Source: Blattamonas nauphoetae (taxonomy: Eukaryota; Preaxostyla; Oxymonadida). From it: a stretch of 64,000 nt of DNA. This document shows positions 24,341-36,403 of the stretch, piece after piece. The stretch spans positions 186,001 to 250,000 of the forward strand of contig JARBJD010000070.1 in assembly GCA_033064195.1 (NCBI GenBank), read 5' to 3'. How positions within the stretch are numbered: the stretch's first letter is position 1; each line of letters opens with the position of its first letter. The position numbers were made by a program, and so were the translations under genes. The notes beneath the pieces were generated by a model. It searched no databases and was not told the DNA's origin. It saw only the letters and a program-made list of their open reading frames with translations.

Positions 24341-27300
24341 TCAGGAGATGAACAATTCTGGATTCCGTCCAGGCACAAGTGATTCGGGAATCTCCGAGAG
24401 TGAGATGGCGATCGCGGAGAGCGAAGGGCGAGCAGCTGGTGTCAGAGAAAGGCACGATGAGATCAATTCGGCCATTCGAGTGTCAACTCCATCCATCTTT
24501 GGAAGCGTCCCCGAGTGAAGTGCTCGACAAGCATTCACATCATCCATTTCGCCAAACGGAACAAGACCAGTCTCAATCTCGTACAACACAAGGCCAAGCC
24601 TAAAAACTGACATCAAGCCTGCATTCACTTCCTTCTCCTCTTCTCCATCTTCTCGCCTCTTCTGCTCGGGTGCCTGCCATCGAATGTCTTCCTTTACTTT
24701 CGGTTGTGTGCTCGTGGCGGCGTGTGTTTCTTTCACATCCACAGCTTCATTTCCCAACTTCAGACACACTTCACCCTGACTGTCGAACAGAACCCAGTGC
24801 GAGCTCAGTCGAAGGCCAGTCTCTTCGTGTCGCTTCTCCATCAGCTGCATCATCCCACGAACAATCATCTGCTCAACATTCCTTCGAGCGAACACCATCT
24901 TCGAAGTGTGCAGTCTTTCGTAAAGTGTGTCCATCTTGTTCACCACAACTGTCTTCATCTCTCCACCACAACTCATCGCTTCCACTCGATTCTCAACAGG
25001 AATCACATTCCGCGGTTCGACAGTCGGTTGGCTTGCTTCCTTGTGGTTGACTGATGTTTTTGGCGACAAGGCTTGCAAAGTCGGATCGGAAGGTACAACG
25101 AGATGGAAGGAGCCTGCGATGAGATTGTCATCCAACTTTTCCACTTCCATTTATTGTTGATCGACCTCATTCGCCAATTTTGCCTTCGTTTTATCTATCA
25201 TCGAGCAACGGTGACGACACAGAACCACAATCAGAATCAGAGCGAGCAGAATGCACGACAGAACAACCACGAGAGGAATCCACCATTTCATGTTGTCTCT
25301 CACTGTTTGTGCTATCCGACTTGACGAGTCACTTTGGATCAAGAATGATTCTGCTGTCCTCTGTTCCTCTCCAAACACAAGACGACCACGCCATTCCAGC
25401 GAAGAGTCCAGAGAATCAAGCGAGGCCAGAGGGAGAGAAAACGTGATGTTGGTTTCAGTGAAGGAGAGAGTGGAGTTCGCGGTCAGTTCAATCTTCTTTG
25501 ATTTTTCCACATTTGCGTCTTTCCCAACTTCAAACACTTCCAGTGACAGACCACACGGAATCAGAGTCGATCCAAGAATCGTCACAGTGAATTCTTTCTC
25601 TTTCTTGTTCAACGAGCATGTAGACTTCGTCGAGAGAGTTGGAATGAAGAGAGGATGATCGGGTTGGATTTCGTCGCCACTTAGTTGGCACTCATCCGCT
25701 GCGATCCACAGATGAGGGTGTGTGTCTGATGATCCATCTCCTCCCAGCAGACTTCCAATCTTCACCACTCCTCCATCCGAGCAGTGGATGTTCTGTCCAG
25801 CTGAAGGGAACGATGAGTGACGATGTCCGTTGTTGTGGAATGTTGATGTTTCAATGTCAACCTTCCCGTTCTTCATGCGAATCGCTCCCTGGACAAGATC
25901 GTGCAGTTGAGTGCTTGTGATGTTTGTCGAGCAGTTGGAGAGTTGAAACAATCCAGTTGACCAATCGCACACAAATTCGGATTCGTTTGAAGGTTCTGAA
26001 TGGGGAGGAGAAGAACGAATCAGAATCATGTCTCCACTGTTCGACGAAGTATCTGATGAACTGCCAAAGAATGACGTGTTTTTTAGAACGAGAGTGGAGT
26101 TGGAACCAGAAACGAGGACGAATGAAGGATCGGTTGGGAGAATAGAAACGGAGATCTCGTGGAACTCCAATCGACCAGACGACACGACGAACAATCCAGA
26201 TTGCGATCCCATCGATGCTGATGGCATCGATCCAATCTCCAGTGTCGCTGAGATCGAGCTGCTCGCTGACATCGACAGAACTGATCCAGATGACATCGAA
26301 TGAACTGTGTTTTGTGTTCCTTTCTCAACAATTTTCACTTCAGAACGAGCGAACCCAATTCCAGACACAATCAACAGACCAACATCCATCGACGAACAAG
26401 GTCGAGTCACATCACCACACAACAACGACGACGACCCAGACGAGTTCACAAACAACAAAATCGACGCGGGTTTCGGTCCTGTTGTGAAGTTCACATCAGA
26501 ATCAACAAAGACTGCAGGATATTCACTGATTGAGCGAGTGATCGACTTGATGGTGTAGTTCTGTCCATATTGCAGTGTGTCTGGCCATCCAATCCGAAGT
26601 TCCTCGCTTTCTCCATGAGTTGCAGATGAGAACGACACGATGATCGAGAGTGGTGGTTCGAGTGTGAAATTGAACTCCCCTTCCAATGCGAGATCTGTCC
26701 CTCCCAAAATCAGTTTGCAGCTCGTCTTCATTCCATTCACAAATTCAAACGAGGCTGCAGTCACCAACATCAGACCAGCGGGTTTCGGAGTTGTGAAGAC
26801 GAGGCGAGGAGGTTCCAGGATGAGCAGAGATTGTTCGCCTTCTTTCTGAACAGATTCGATTTCATATTTCGTGTCGAATGTCAGCTGGCTTCCTTCTCCA
26901 AACAACAACAGAGTTGCCTTCGTCGAGTGCATGTTTCGAGACACGGATGGATTTGTTGGTTGACCTGTGAATGACACACAAATCGTCAGATCTTCCACAT
27001 CTTTCACTTTCACAGTGTAGTCGCCAGATGAAAGTGTTCGGCCTTTCAGCTGGAAAGACAGCTGTTCTGGTTCAGAGGAAGACCAGTCGGTGATCACTTC
27101 CACAATCCGAGCAGGATTCGGTGTTTGGAGCAGCGATGGAGAGAGAGTGATGTCGGTTCCAGCAAGTGATGCCATTGTCATCGAATAATTCGCTTCGTAT
27201 TGCAGCAGGTTCCATTCGTTGAACAACACCGATTGAGATGCTGTATCAGACGACGAGAAGTCGAACACGAACAGACGAGCGATCGGAGGGGGAGAGTCCA

Positions 27301-29380
27301 AGTTTGGTTTCTCGTAATCACTCCCACTGTTGTCCAGCACAACCAACATCCTTCCATCCACACTCGCATTCGCTGTCACTCTCAAACTCCCATCCACATC
27401 ATCCCCATCCAGCGACGCAGACAGCGTGATCGATGGAACATCAATCGAGTCAACATGAGGAATGAGCGTGCTGTCATATGGTGAAGACTCCTTCGTAAAA
27501 TACACATTTTTCTCGCCAGACGTCGAGACACAATTCGTGACCATATTTCCCTCTATCACTTCGGTTCTTGTGGCCTCAACTCTCACGTCCTTCCCGTAAG
27601 ATCCGGTACAGGCACGGAACTTCAGATTGTCCAGTTTGAACAATGGCGTGTGAGCGATGTCTAATCCTCCTCCATACGTGGCCGTGCATTGGTCGAACAG
27701 AGTGTCTTTCACTGTGAGAAGACCTGGACATCCATCAATTCGGATGCCTCCTCCAAACGTTCCTTCGCTCTCAATCAACTCGCAACTCAGAATGTGGACT
27801 GTTGAAGTGGCACTGGAGATAAGTAGAGATGATCCATTGCAGGAAATGAAGGATGAAAATGAAACTATGCTGGTGGAGGTTTCGTTTAGATAGGCTGCAC
27901 CTCCATACCAGGCTGACGAGTCGCTGAATAGACAGTGGCAGATCTGAGTGTCTCCTGTCGAACCGTAGAGATAGAGAATACCACCCAATGAAGTTTCGAT
28001 TCCGGTGCCAACGAAGTAACAGTCAGAGATTGACGTTGTCTGTGGTGAATTGATGTAAAGTGTGCCTCCGTTGTTTTCGGCAAAAGACCCAGTGAAGAGA
28101 GAAGACGAGATTGATACTGATTTGGGTGAGGATGAAGAGAATGAGATGGAAACGGCGCCTCCATTCCCGGCCCAGTCAGAGGATGAACAATTGACGAATG
28201 AACACGCTGCGATGGAGATTCCTTGGGAGCTAGACTGAGAAACGAAAGCTCCACCATCTGATGTGCTGGTCATCGTGTGGAAAGTACAGTGGGAGAATGA
28301 TACGGATGATGAGTCGGTTCGTGGCAACTCAAACTTCTCCTCTGATCCTGAGCGGTGTTGCAGGGTGTACGTTGGGAAGGTGGAGGATGGTTCGAGAGAA
28401 GTCGAGCAGCGAGAGAACGAAGAGTTCAAACAAAGAACGCTTCCTCCATTGTTCATGTCGTCACACACCGTCCCGTACAGATGATTCGAGCATTCACTCA
28501 CTTCCACTCCAATCATTTTCTGACTCTGTCCAATCGAGCCAAACGGACGGAGGGCAGGAGAAGGCGAACTCGTCACGTTCAGAAGGCGAGAGTGCGAAAG
28601 AGATGTTTCGACACTCAGTGACGAGGGAGTGTGATGGTCATCCGAAATCCTCGCAAAATTCAACAGAGGACCCGTTCCGAGGGGAAGATCGGCACCAGAC
28701 ATCAAATGATTCACACACGTCACAGACACGGTACCAGCTGCAGAGTGTGGTGTGATATCATCGTCAGCATTCGTATATGGTCGAAAGGATGGATTGGTGA
28801 GAGAATCAAAGTCGACGAGAGGGAACAGCTGATTCTGCGTCGATGGTTCGTGACGACAGCTCACAAACGAGATTGACGATCCATCACATCCTGAGTGAGA
28901 ATCAACCACAAATGGTGAACAGGTCCCACCGCACATGATCGAGCATGACGTGAGCGTCACCGTTGATGACGAAATCCAGCTCACAATTGTCTTCGGGTTT
29001 CGAACATCGAAACAGATCGAGTTCATCGAGATCGAACTGTTAATCATCACAAAAAGTGACAATCTTGAATTTTCCTTGTTGTTCCTTCCAGAGACATCTG
29101 AATCTTCATCGCTGATTGAATCTGATTCTTTGGGTGATGAATGAATCACACGACTGGAATCTCCTTTGATCGTCAGTCGTGATGATTCAATCACATATTC
29201 AGATGCATGGTAGATCCCAGCTGGTACATGAAGAACGGATGCGATATTTGCATCATTCGAATGATTTCTGTCGCTGGATAACAGGAGAGTGGAGAATGGC
29301 TGTGGTGATTGGGTCAAAGCTTGGATGAATATCGGTGAAAGCCAGAGTGCGATTGCTGCAGAGACTGTAAGTGCCGGCAT
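24341..29380 (-). pseudogene. Surface protein copy 2: shorter beta-helix/TM/pseudokinase paralogue
   Basis: The frame runs from the ATG at 29380 (MPALTVSAAIALWL) to a TGA at 24341, interrupted only by TAA at codon 1410 (25153-25151), where copy 1 has Glu. The ancestral start used by copy 1 is AGG here with a TGA just after, so initiation has probably moved to the internal Met; the hydrophobic signal segment remains. Beta-helix turns occupy about residues 375-570. Only modules 1, 2 and 6 of copy 1's six beta-sandwich modules are present (about 642-968). The TM segment is at about 1364-1386. The stop falls between the TM segment and the kinase-like domain, so the translated product would be an anchored ectodomain with a short tail. 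The untranslated 269 codons beyond it still carry RWQAPE and the C-lobe. Codon-level similarity to copy 1 is high throughout. Confidence 0.78.
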
Positions 29381-29593
29381 CAAGATGAAAAACAAAGTTC
29401 AAGATCCAACCCTTTTTTTAAGTCAATCTCAAGACAAAATTGACTCTTGGATGAATAAAGCTGCCCGTCTGTGTTATACAAAGAATGGGTAAGACTTAGC
29501 GCAGACGAGAACGAAAATAGAGGAAAGTTATCAAGAAAATTATAAGTATAAATACGAAGCAAATTAAAAGTAGAACTACGAGTGAGTAAAGCT

Positions 29594-32499
29594 TCAAAAC
29601 GAGCTGCTATCATCGTCTGATTCCTCAACATCCCGAAAATTGTCAGGTATTGAAAGAATAATCGGATTGACAGCAGCAAAGAAAGATTGGTGTCGTTCGT
29701 TGAGCTCGATTTGGAACTCCACCACAGCCCCACCCACACAGACAGGGATTTGGGACACTTGAAAGTGGAAAGAGGAGAGAAGGACGATGAGTGAAAGAAG
29801 ACGAAAAAGAAGAACTGTATCTCACCCAAATTTCAAAAATTATAACAAGGGAACAAACCAGGCACTCTTTTGAGATCACAGAACACATTATCAGGGAATC
29901 CATCACAGATGATCCAGGCTGTCTTTCGGAACAGACTGAGCGTGTCTTTGAACTGCCCTTGGAACCAGCGAGGGTTCGGGAGAGAGGCAAGGAGAGAACT
30001 GTAGCGAGAGAGGAGATGGGCAGATTTGGACAAAACGAGACTGTGGAGATGTTTGGGGATGGAGTTCAGAATGGCTGAGAAGTGAGAATGAAAAAGAAGG
30101 GAGATGGAGAGATACGAAGATGGGAAAATGAGAAAATTCAGACATTCGAGGGACACATTCTTCCCTCCCATCCTCTTCTCCCTTTTCTCCACGCTCAAAA
30201 CAGGTAATGTCGACACCATCCCCGAGTTGTTCCGATTGCTCCCAGATTTGTCCTGCACAAGCGACGAATCAGAACTGTCCTGAACAGTTACTGGCCCAGC
30301 TCGAGTGGGAGAATCAAAGATGAGCGGAGGCAATCTCCAGACACCCTCGTTCTCGCCCACTCCCTTCCCACTCTTCCCTTTCATTTTGCACGTCTTCTTG
30401 GGCACTTCGAGAAACTGTTCAACTGTCATTGCGTTGGCTTTCAGTGTGGACTCGCTCAGAGGAAGAAGAATCGCTTTTCCCATCTTTCTTCGACTCATAC
30501 AGCGAGCCTTACCAGCATCAGGTGTTTGGAGAGACGATGGAAGTTGGCAGACGTTGGGACTTGGAAGCGGAAGGATGGGAGAAGTGTTGGGGTTGTTTTC
30601 TTTCCCATCTCTCTCGTTCTCACTTCCGCCTTCTTTATGTTCTTCGTTTTCGCTCATTTTTGTCTCAACATCCGCCTTCTCTTCCAGCACGGCTGGCTCC
30701 TTCTCCTTCCCACTGTCCACCTCTCCCCCCACTCCCTCATAAAACGCTTGTTCCTTCGGCACAGCATCCATCTCGTCCTCTTTTTTCACATTTTCTGTTT
30801 TCTTGATTGGAATACCCTTGTGTGTGGGAGGGTCCAAGAAGAGAGGTGGAGGTGCGGGCTGAAAGTCGATATTCGAGGGAATGGTGGACTGGCTGGCGAG
30901 GGGGTTGATGGGAAGGAGGACAGGAAAGGCAGGATTGGGACTGGGAAGAGAGAGGAGGAGAAAATATGATGATTGATGAACGAGTTTGAGTGAAGGATGG
31001 AAACGGAAAGTATGAAAGATTAGAAATGGGTAGAAGGAATAACCGACATACACGATCGTTTTTGAAGGACTGATCGGGTGGGCTTCACTGTCTTTGTCGT
31101 TTGTACTGAGATTGAGATGAAGATGAATCGATCAGAGAATAGTCGTGTATATAAGAAAAGAAGAGCAAAATATGAACTGAATTGATCTCCCCTCTTCGCC
31201 ATACAGTTCCAGTGATGGATTCAGTTCTATTTTCTTGAGACTGGCGATCTTGTCTTTCGACGTATTCGGCCACACGATCGGCGTAGAACTGACCTTTCCT
31301 GACTTTACACTGGCGATACATGGTGCTGACGGGCCAATAACATATTTAACTTTGTCTGGAGTGGCAGAAGCAGCAGTATCAGACTCAAAACCAGGTGGAA
31401 GTCCATTGAACTTCAAACCAGACGTTGATTCGGTAAAAACCACGGGCAGATGTGAAGGAATTGATACATTCCTTGGGTTTGCATCTTTCATACTGTAAGA
31501 GATATGGTTCGAGACAGTGAGGAGATCCGGTTGGGTCTGAATATCTCTTGTATTCCCCGAGATTATCTCACTACGATGAGAGAAATCGGCTGAATCTGAT
31601 GTCTGTACGAGGTGGTGTGGCAATGACGCTAATTTCGGCACTGTAAACGTAACTGGTGGTGGAGGTTGGTGGAGTTGACGTTTTGGTAAATAATGCTCTC
31701 TGGAATTTGAGGATAAAATAGGTGTATGAAGCTGTTCAACAAATTTCTGCATAATATGATGAGATGGTTTGACTGATTCAGGAGTTGAAGCGGTTGGGTT
31801 CGGAGAGATTTGTGTGGTGGTTCCTGCGGAATTGGTCTGTTGGGCTTGTTTCGACGGATTCAAAGGAAAAGCGGTGATTGACAGCTTTTTGGTCCGTAAT
31901 GATAAAGAAGAGTTGGACTGAAGAGGCTGGCCTTTGTCCGAAATTATTGGAGGACCGTTTTGCTGTTCCCGGACATGATGATTATGTTCTGAGTGAGTAG
32001 ATGATGGAAGGATACCCCCTGTGAAGGTCATACTCTCGTTTAATCGCGGTGACTGGAGGTTCGGTTTTGCTCCGAAATGAGGATCCGATGTGGCTGCACT
32101 CGAGTTCTGCGAAAAGAAGGAATATGACGGAGGACTGTTACAGTCGGGTTGTTCATGAGACATGGATGAAGGAGCTGTAATAAGGGGGTCAACGACGGTT
32201 TGTGGGAATATGAACGAGTCGTGTTGGAGGCCACGAGACAGATCATCGAAATAATCATCATAAAAGTCCGGAAGTTTGTGTGGAAATGAAAATTTAGGTG
32301 AATCTGACGAAATTGATGGCAGGGTTTGTTCGATACCGCTGTTCGAGAAGGAGTCAGAACGAAGACTTGTGGTTTGGAACGAGAAAGGAATCTGATGGAC
32401 AGAATAATCAAGATCTAACATGGGAAGCGTTCCAAAAGAAAGTGGTGCGAAATCAAGACACATATCATGGGGCGAGTCACCATTATTAGTCACTTCCAT
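29594..32499 (-). CDS. Four-exon, about 864-residue Ser/Pro-rich protein of unknown function
   Basis: Exons are 32499-31205, 31105-31052, 30940-29859 and 29757-29594 (TGA). Donors are GTATGG, GTATGT and GTTTGT; acceptors are TCTCAG, TTCCCAG and TTTCAAG. Phases close (2595 nt). Exon 1 (about 430 residues) is disordered and rich in Ser, Pro, Asn and Gln. Exon 3 has a Lys/Glu-rich charged segment, then a basic MSRRKMGKAILLPLS stretch, then a folded-looking region (SLFRKTAWIICDGF). Exon 4 continues this with VVEFQIELNERHQSFF and ends in an acidic DDDSSSF tail. The disordered N-terminus with a compact C-terminal domain suggests a regulatory or chromatin/RNA-associated adaptor, but I recognise no domain. 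It is divergent from gene B, with 134 bp between the two start codons, so a shared promoter is likely. Confidence 0.65.
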
Positions 32500-32633
32500 G
32501 ATGTCTGGGATTGTGTGGTGGAAAGTATGAATAAAGGTTTGATCCAGCTAAATACTTTTTTCGAAACTTTTCTCTCATCTAATCGAGATACCTCTCTCAT
32601 ATTCATTCAAACTGTCTGATCCGAACTGCACCA

Positions 32634-33536
32634 ATGATGAAACCAAAAGCCTTTTCATCGATCTTGAAGAAACTCGCCAAAATCCAAGCGAAAGTATCAT
32701 CTCGTCAAGATGTTCCTGCACGATATCAAAACAAGCTTCTTTCACTATTTGGTGCATTGGCGAATCAACTACCATCAACCAACGAAACGATTGCCCGTTT
32801 TACCGAATTGATTGAAATTCTCTCGTTCTTTGTTTCACGGTGTCCTTTCGAGATCCAACACAAAATCACTCTTATTTGGATCGATCTCTCAGTAGCGAAG
32901 GAAACTCATATTCTTCTCTCAAACACGTCATTCTCACAACTCGTCTTCTCATCCATCCTTCCCAATCTCTCCGACAATACAACAACTGTGAATTATTCTT
33001 TCGTTCTTACAAGACTGTCTGATGCTCTTGGACGCCGAATTGTTGACTATGGGTCTGGATATCAGAGTCAAAAGTCATTTGACAAGTGTGTCGATGAACA
33101 GGACACTCCCGTGTCCACAATCTTCTCCTCTCCAGCGCTTGTGAAGCACATGTGTCTCTCTTCTTCTTCTGCACAATTATATACTTATCTAGATTTCCTT
33201 CCATCGTTATTCCAAAAAATCTGCCAATGTTCTCTCTTCTTCCCTCGTCTGAATCATTTTCTTGCTGAAAGCACGTTGACACATCATATTGTTCGTCTCC
33301 CTTCCGAAAGTTGCTTCAATTCTCATGTTCAGTTCACATTCTATTCGATTCATGAAGCGCTCAAATGGATACTTCAGCATTCGACCAAGCTGCCACACAC
33401 GCTATGGGTCGCAAATATGTTTGAGGAAGGGTTTTGTGACATTCTTGAAGCCTTTCTTGTTCAAGAATCCTTTCCTGGAGTGCATTCTCGTCCTTGTCAC
33501 TCAGACCTGGGAGGGTCAATTCCCCGAAAGAAGTGA
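32634..33536 (+). CDS. Gene B: 300-residue all-helical protein
   Basis: The frame starts MMKPKAFSSILKKLAKIQ and ends in TGA. Repeated amphipathic segments such as LLSLFGALANQLPS and FTELIEILSFFVSR suggest an alpha-solenoid like those of A, C and the G array, but the conserved G blocks (FLNW, HLCVNRFS, WNN..GMNL) are absent. Membership of the superfamily is therefore inference from fold type and position. The first ATG of the frame was used; the double Met leaves the exact start open by one codon. The polar C-terminus (SIPRKK) may mean the frame has been shortened. Function unknown. Confidence 0.6.
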   Translation: MMKPKAFSSILKKLAKIQAKVSSRQDVPARYQNKLLSLFGALANQLPSTNETIARFTELIEILSFFVSRCPFEIQHKITLIWIDLSVAKETHILLSNTSFSQLVFSSILPNLSDNTTTVNYSFVLTRLSDALGRRIVDYGSGYQSQKSFDKCVDEQDTPVSTIFSSPALVKHMCLSSSSAQLYTYLDFLPSLFQKICQCSLFFPRLNHFLAESTLTHHIVRLPSESCFNSHVQFTFYSIHEALKWILQHSTKLPHTLWVANMFEEGFCDILEAFLVQESFPGVHSRPCHSDLGGSIPRKK

Positions 33537-33846
33537 AACAAACCATCATTCAAGATTGTTATTGTTCTTCAACGAGGTGTTTATCTTTTGAATACACTTG
33601 TTCCACCTCAGTTTTGTTTGTCAACCGAAGAAAAGAGCGTTGAAACTTTCTGAAGCATTTTCCCATCAAAGGGGAGTGATTGTATAACAGAGCCTGAAGA
33701 AATGATGGACATCGTCGGATGAAATCATTTCTATTTGGATTTCTGGTCTCGTTAAGAGATTGTTCGATCAACAATACGATCATCCCATCAGAATCCGCGA
33801 ATCGACTTGACGCGTCAGACACTGAATTAGATACTCCTCTGGCCCG
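33537..33846. other. Spacer between genes B and C
   Basis: Short overlapping frames exist on both strands, but none has a family match or splice support. Nothing recognisable; the promoter of C must lie here and lacks TGACCCATAACGA. Confidence 0.4.
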
Positions 33847-35286
33847 ATGAGTACTATTAAGCCTTCAGCGAAACGTCGCCCACAACCTGTCATCCCTGTG
33901 ACCAAGCAGACATCGACAAGTGGACAAGTATCAATTCACACAATTGTCTTGCCGTTCGACATTCGTTCTCAACGGAACGTATCGGAACAATCGATTCGTG
34001 CGAAATGTCTCCCGACGGAGCATCATACACACACAAAGTCGAAGTCGTTGCGAATGACTGGTGTTCCAATCAAAGGGTCACCGCGGATGAAGAGGAAGGC
34101 CATGCGAGGCTCACAAATCTCCTCCCAGAATCTCAAAGTTCAAAACGACACAGCTTGTGCGAGCAAAGTCAAACACGGGAACATCCACACTCTTCGCCAA
34201 CAAGAATCCATCGCAACACGTCAGTCCGCCTCTCCGGAAACTGTTTCATCTCACCCACCCACTTCTGACAGTATCCAGATTTCCACTCCCTTCCTGAACT
34301 GGCGTCAGAGTAATCCCGTCACAGTTTATACTCTGTCGCCAATCTTCGTCTCTCTTGTGTCAAACGTCCGAGATGGCTATGAGTTTGATGAAGAACTTCT
34401 TGAAAAAGCATCATCGCTTCTTTCTTCGCTCTCCGAGTATATCAAAAGCTCACGGAACATGGATGATTTTTTGTTATCTCTTAGACAAGTGCCTTCCTAT
34501 CCCACTGAGGTGTTTGTAGATTCGATAGCTGTGCTCTTATCTTCACCCCATCCATCGATTATCAGGGATTCTCTTACTCTCGTTCACGATTGTCTGAATT
34601 GCTATTCAGAATCAACTCGCCTATCCCTTCTCATCTCCAAACTCGTTCCCAGAATCCTTTCAACCCCTCGCTTGCGTAATCTCTCTTTTGTTGCGGATGA
34701 AAGCAGCATGTACTATATCCTCATGATTCTGCAACGCTGCACCTGGCTCACCAACAACCGCTTTCCTTTTGTCAATAACGCCGTTTCCCAAATCAAGATT
34801 GAACCAGTCCGAGATGTGGTGCTGCATGAAGTGTTGATTCCAATGGAGCCATTTCTCGTCAAGATCTGTCGCAATCGTCGTCTTTTATCGAGGGTAGATC
34901 AATGCGGACACACCTTGCAACTGTTGTTGAATGTCTTTCAAGAGAGTGGATTCTACCAACCAACACTGGACTTCACTTGTTCTTCTCGCATCCCGATGAT
35001 CTATGAATCTCTTCTCACAAACTTGGGACACGAACCCACCAACGAAGACATGCACCTAAATATGGACAACATGATCTTTCAATGGAAGTCCTGTGGAACG
35101 GATGCAAAGCACAGAGGGCGAATCATGCTAAAGACACTGGAACAGGAAGGGTTCAGAAATGGAGTCGAGCAAACACTATTCTACTTGTCATCAAGCCTAT
35201 CTGGTCTCTACATGAGAAAGCACTCATTCGAAATCATGAATTTCATGGGAATGAACGGTCTCCACACTTGGGATGATGACATGTGA
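33847..35286 (+). CDS. Gene C: G-family relative with a 145-residue basic N-terminal extension
   Basis: The frame of 479 residues starts at an ATG and ends in TGA. Residues 1-145 are low complexity, Lys/Arg/Ser/Gln-rich and probably disordered. From about residue 146 the protein follows the G-family order: STPFLNW in place of CSAFLNW, then VDSIAVLLSSPHPSI matching VQSIVVLISSPS, then VLHEVLIPMEPFLVKICRNRR matching VHETVLxQVLVPxExxIxHLCxNR, then SGFYQPTLDF matching SPYYQPTMDF, and a C-terminus with IMNFMGMNGL. It is thus a full-length outgroup to the tandem array. The fold is predicted to be an alpha-solenoid. The basic extension, unique in this window, could target nucleic acid or a partner; that is inference. 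Confidence 0.78.
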   Translation: MSTIKPSAKRRPQPVIPVTKQTSTSGQVSIHTIVLPFDIRSQRNVSEQSIRAKCLPTEHHTHTKSKSLRMTGVPIKGSPRMKRKAMRGSQISSQNLKVQNDTACASKVKHGNIHTLRQQESIATRQSASPETVSSHPPTSDSIQISTPFLNWRQSNPVTVYTLSPIFVSLVSNVRDGYEFDEELLEKASSLLSSLSEYIKSSRNMDDFLLSLRQVPSYPTEVFVDSIAVLLSSPHPSIIRDSLTLVHDCLNCYSESTRLSLLISKLVPRILSTPRLRNLSFVADESSMYYILMILQRCTWLTNNRFPFVNNAVSQIKIEPVRDVVLHEVLIPMEPFLVKICRNRRLLSRVDQCGHTLQLLLNVFQESGFYQPTLDFTCSSRIPMIYESLLTNLGHEPTNEDMHLNMDNMIFQWKSCGTDAKHRGRIMLKTLEQEGFRNGVEQTLFYLSSSLSGLYMRKHSFEIMNFMGMNGLHTWDDDM

Positions 35287-35867
35287 CGCGAGAAGAATCT
35301 GTCGGCCTCAGATTTCATCTCCAACTGCTCCAACGAAAGTGAATGATGTTTGGGTAAGCTGGTATTCTTCTTTTTCGGAGGAGACAGGTTTGTTCGTCGT
35401 TTGTGTTCATCCATCCTTTCGAAGTTTTTTCTTCTTCCTCGTCATTGATTTTGGATTTCTTTGTTTGCATGCACCTTGTTGTGCACTTTAAGCTTTTTGG
35501 CCGATTCCTGGATCCTCCCCCATCCACTCCTGTCCAAAATGAGCCGACCATCTTCCGGCCGAGATTTTGGGACGAATGTGAACGGAAAGAAGTTAGTTTT
35601 TTTAGTGAGCTGATTATTCGATTTGTTTTGATTGTTTTGCGGTTGTGTGTGTATCTCTAAGCATCTTCAAAACCACAGATTCGACATCACAACGTCCATT
35701 TGTCTCAAAACTACGATATCTGGAGATACTTTCAATGTATCGAACAGATTATTTGTAGCTTAGTTGCTCATGTCTTGCAATTCGTGGGGAGCGAACAGTT
35801 CACCTCAGTGACCAAGGGGAAAGACGGAAGAACTGACACCACACTGATCTCCTTTCGAGTATCCTCT
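35287..35867. other. Spacer with G-array 5'-flank similarity
   Basis: Around 35400-35480 the sequence (CCTCGTCATTGATTTTGG and neighbours) resembles the 5' flank of G1 at 38220-38290, but no promoter motif or intact coding start follows. The rest is unassigned. This looks like a G unit whose 5' half was lost. Confidence 0.4.
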
Positions 35868-36403
35868 CATCTCTCTGGCTCGCAACTCCGGATGGACTCA
35901 TACGACTCGCAATTGAAGATCGCAATGAACAACAAGCTGTTGGTGAGACAGTTTTCCAGCAAGTTCTGGTGCCTTCGGTGCAGTATATTTGGCATTTGTG
36001 CGTGAACCGATTTTCGATCATCGATGGTGAGCAATCAAGGTCTTTTCTGGCTCTCCTCACCAGACTCCTCGAAATATCTACATATTATCAACCGACTATG
36101 GATTTGGTCTTGAATCTGCCTATCGTTCTGACAAGCCAAAGTTGTCTCACATTCTTCGAAATTGATTACTCCATCAATTATTTTCTGTTTTTGATGGTCG
36201 ATTACCAGCAGAAATGGAACAAACAAGGCGGATACGTGCACCAGATGTGGAAGAAAGTGGATCCACAGTTGAGAATGGAGGGCATCGAAGATGTGATTGA
36301 GATCAAACTACAAAACGACAAAAATGATTCGTATGGAAGATGTATTATTTCCTACTCGATCGAATGGAACAAAAAGCAGGGCATGAACCTTGCGGAACAG
36401 TAA
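35868..36403 (+). pseudogene. 5'-truncated G-family copy
   Basis: The open frame corresponds to roughly the last 178 residues of a G protein, from the LATPDGL block onward. It carries QQAVGETVFQQVLVPS, IWHLCVNRFSIIDG, YYQPTMDLVLNLP, CLTFFEIDYSI and WNKKQGMNL before TAA TAG. The first half, including FLNW, the ATG and the upstream motif, is missing, so it is probably not expressed as a family protein. The 3' flank after the stop matches that of G3 (45211 onward), including the E gene, so D and G3 descend from the same duplicated unit. Confidence 0.8.

Noticed and set aside
21125-25153. Alternative genetic code (TAA/TAG as Gln, known in some oxymonads) to explain the two in-frame stops
   Set aside because: The giant gene and the G family use only CAA/CAG for Gln over thousands of codons, and most G genes end at TAG at the same aligned position.
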